From assembly GCA_030141605.1 (NCBI GenBank), contig JAQGDQ010000128.1, positions 248,001 to 312,000 on the forward strand: DNA of 64,000 bases, in the 5' to 3' direction. Made by a program: the position numbers and the translations under genes. The notes below the pieces were generated by a model. That model searched no databases. It had not been told where the DNA came from and saw only the letters and a list, made by a program, of their open reading frames with translations. Of this stretch, positions 63,358 to 64,000 are shown piece by piece. Within the stretch, counting starts at the first letter, position 1. Every line of letters begins with the position of its first letter. The DNA is from Tubiluchus corallicola (Eukaryota; Priapulida; Priapulimorpha; Priapulimorphida; Tubiluchidae).

Positions 63358-64000
63358 CTTGTAATTTATTCAATGTAAATATGAAAGAGATCATAAACTG
63401 GTCTGTACTATGTGTTTAAGGTAAAGTTTCACTGAGCACAAATGCGTGTGCCATATTGTGATAAGATGCGTGTGAAATCACGTGATACGGTTTTCTTGAA
63501 TTTCAGTGGCAGCCCACAGATTTGACACATTCGTTTTTTTGGGGGAAGTTGCGATGGCTAATTATTAACTTGCATATGTTACTAATGTTAAATGTATATT
63601 GTATATATATTTATAGGACTGTAATGATGTGCTTTTAGTTAACAGTGTAATATGATCGAAAATGAAAAAGAAAGCTGAGATTAGAATTATATGTGTATAC
63701 TAATTGCAATAACCTCATTAACCTGCACAGACAATTTTTTTCATAATGAAATAATTTATTCCGTTGTTTTTATATTTCACAACTATACACTTCCTCCCTT
63801 TAACCATTAGTATCCGTTTGTCAATTAGTTTATAATAATTGGCAAACTTTACTGTATGTATAATTAGGAAAAAACTTCATTTTTTGTTTAACATTTCAAC
63901 ACAGGTTTTGAACTGGCTTTACAAGCTTTTTTCTTTTTAGGATCTGCAAATTAGAATCTCTGCTTGTTTAACAACAGTTTGTTAAAAACTTTCAGAGGAT
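63358..64000 (+). other. 3' flank / 3' UTR of the SMOC-like gene
   Basis: AT-rich sequence following the stop codon. It should include the 3' UTR, but no AATAAA is seen close by, so the poly(A) site may use a variant signal or lie beyond the window. No other gene is visible. Confidence 0.5.

Overview
This window is animal nuclear DNA. The genes are split by GT-AG introns, intergenic and intronic DNA is AT-rich, microsatellites and DNA-transposon relics are scattered through it, and the proteins belong to metazoan families. The species cannot be named from the sequence. A non-vertebrate metazoan (a marine invertebrate or similar) fits best, because introns are only about 0.2-8 kb and the secreted matrix protein has a domain order unlike vertebrate SMOC1/2. 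No tRNA, rRNA, CRISPR array or bacterial-type operon was found.

Layout. (1) Minus strand, <1-1420: the first three coding exons of an SLC16-type monocarboxylate transporter, cut by the window edge. (2) 1421-9229: intergenic, with a hAT-like terminus and simple repeats. (3) Minus strand, 9230-16901: RCE1, the CAAX prenyl protease 2, complete in nine coding exons (292 aa). (4) 16902-18698: divergent intergenic region between RCE1 and LC3, holding a 192-bp MITE about 90 bp upstream of the RCE1 start codon. (5) Plus strand, 18699-21373: an LC3C-like ATG8 protein in four exons (131 aa). (6) Plus strand, 23548-34151: a lysosomal acid/gastric-type lipase in nine exons (443 aa), with at least three DNA-transposon relics, a foldback and a 95-bp tandem repeat in its introns. 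(7) 34152-42054: intergenic, with one copy of a dispersed repeat of about 0.4 kb. (8) Plus strand, 42055-63357: a SMOC/Pentagone-type matricellular protein in eleven exons (555 aa, or 573 aa with a candidate cassette exon), with the order Kazal-TY-EC-TY-EC and three strongly basic tracts.

The genes do not form a pathway. LC3 and the acid lipase both act in the autophagy/lysosome route, but tandem placement alone is no evidence of co-regulation. All exon joins were assembled by hand from reading frame, splice-site consensus, intron phase and family resemblance. Each of the four complete models closes to a single open frame with a total length divisible by three. The most interesting items are the duplicated TY-EC module of the SMOC-like protein with its basic linkers and tail, a phase-compatible candidate cassette exon, a pair of related dispersed repeats flanking the SMOC 5' end, and several dated-looking DNA transposons, one of which ends 28 bp before the catalytic exon of the lipase.
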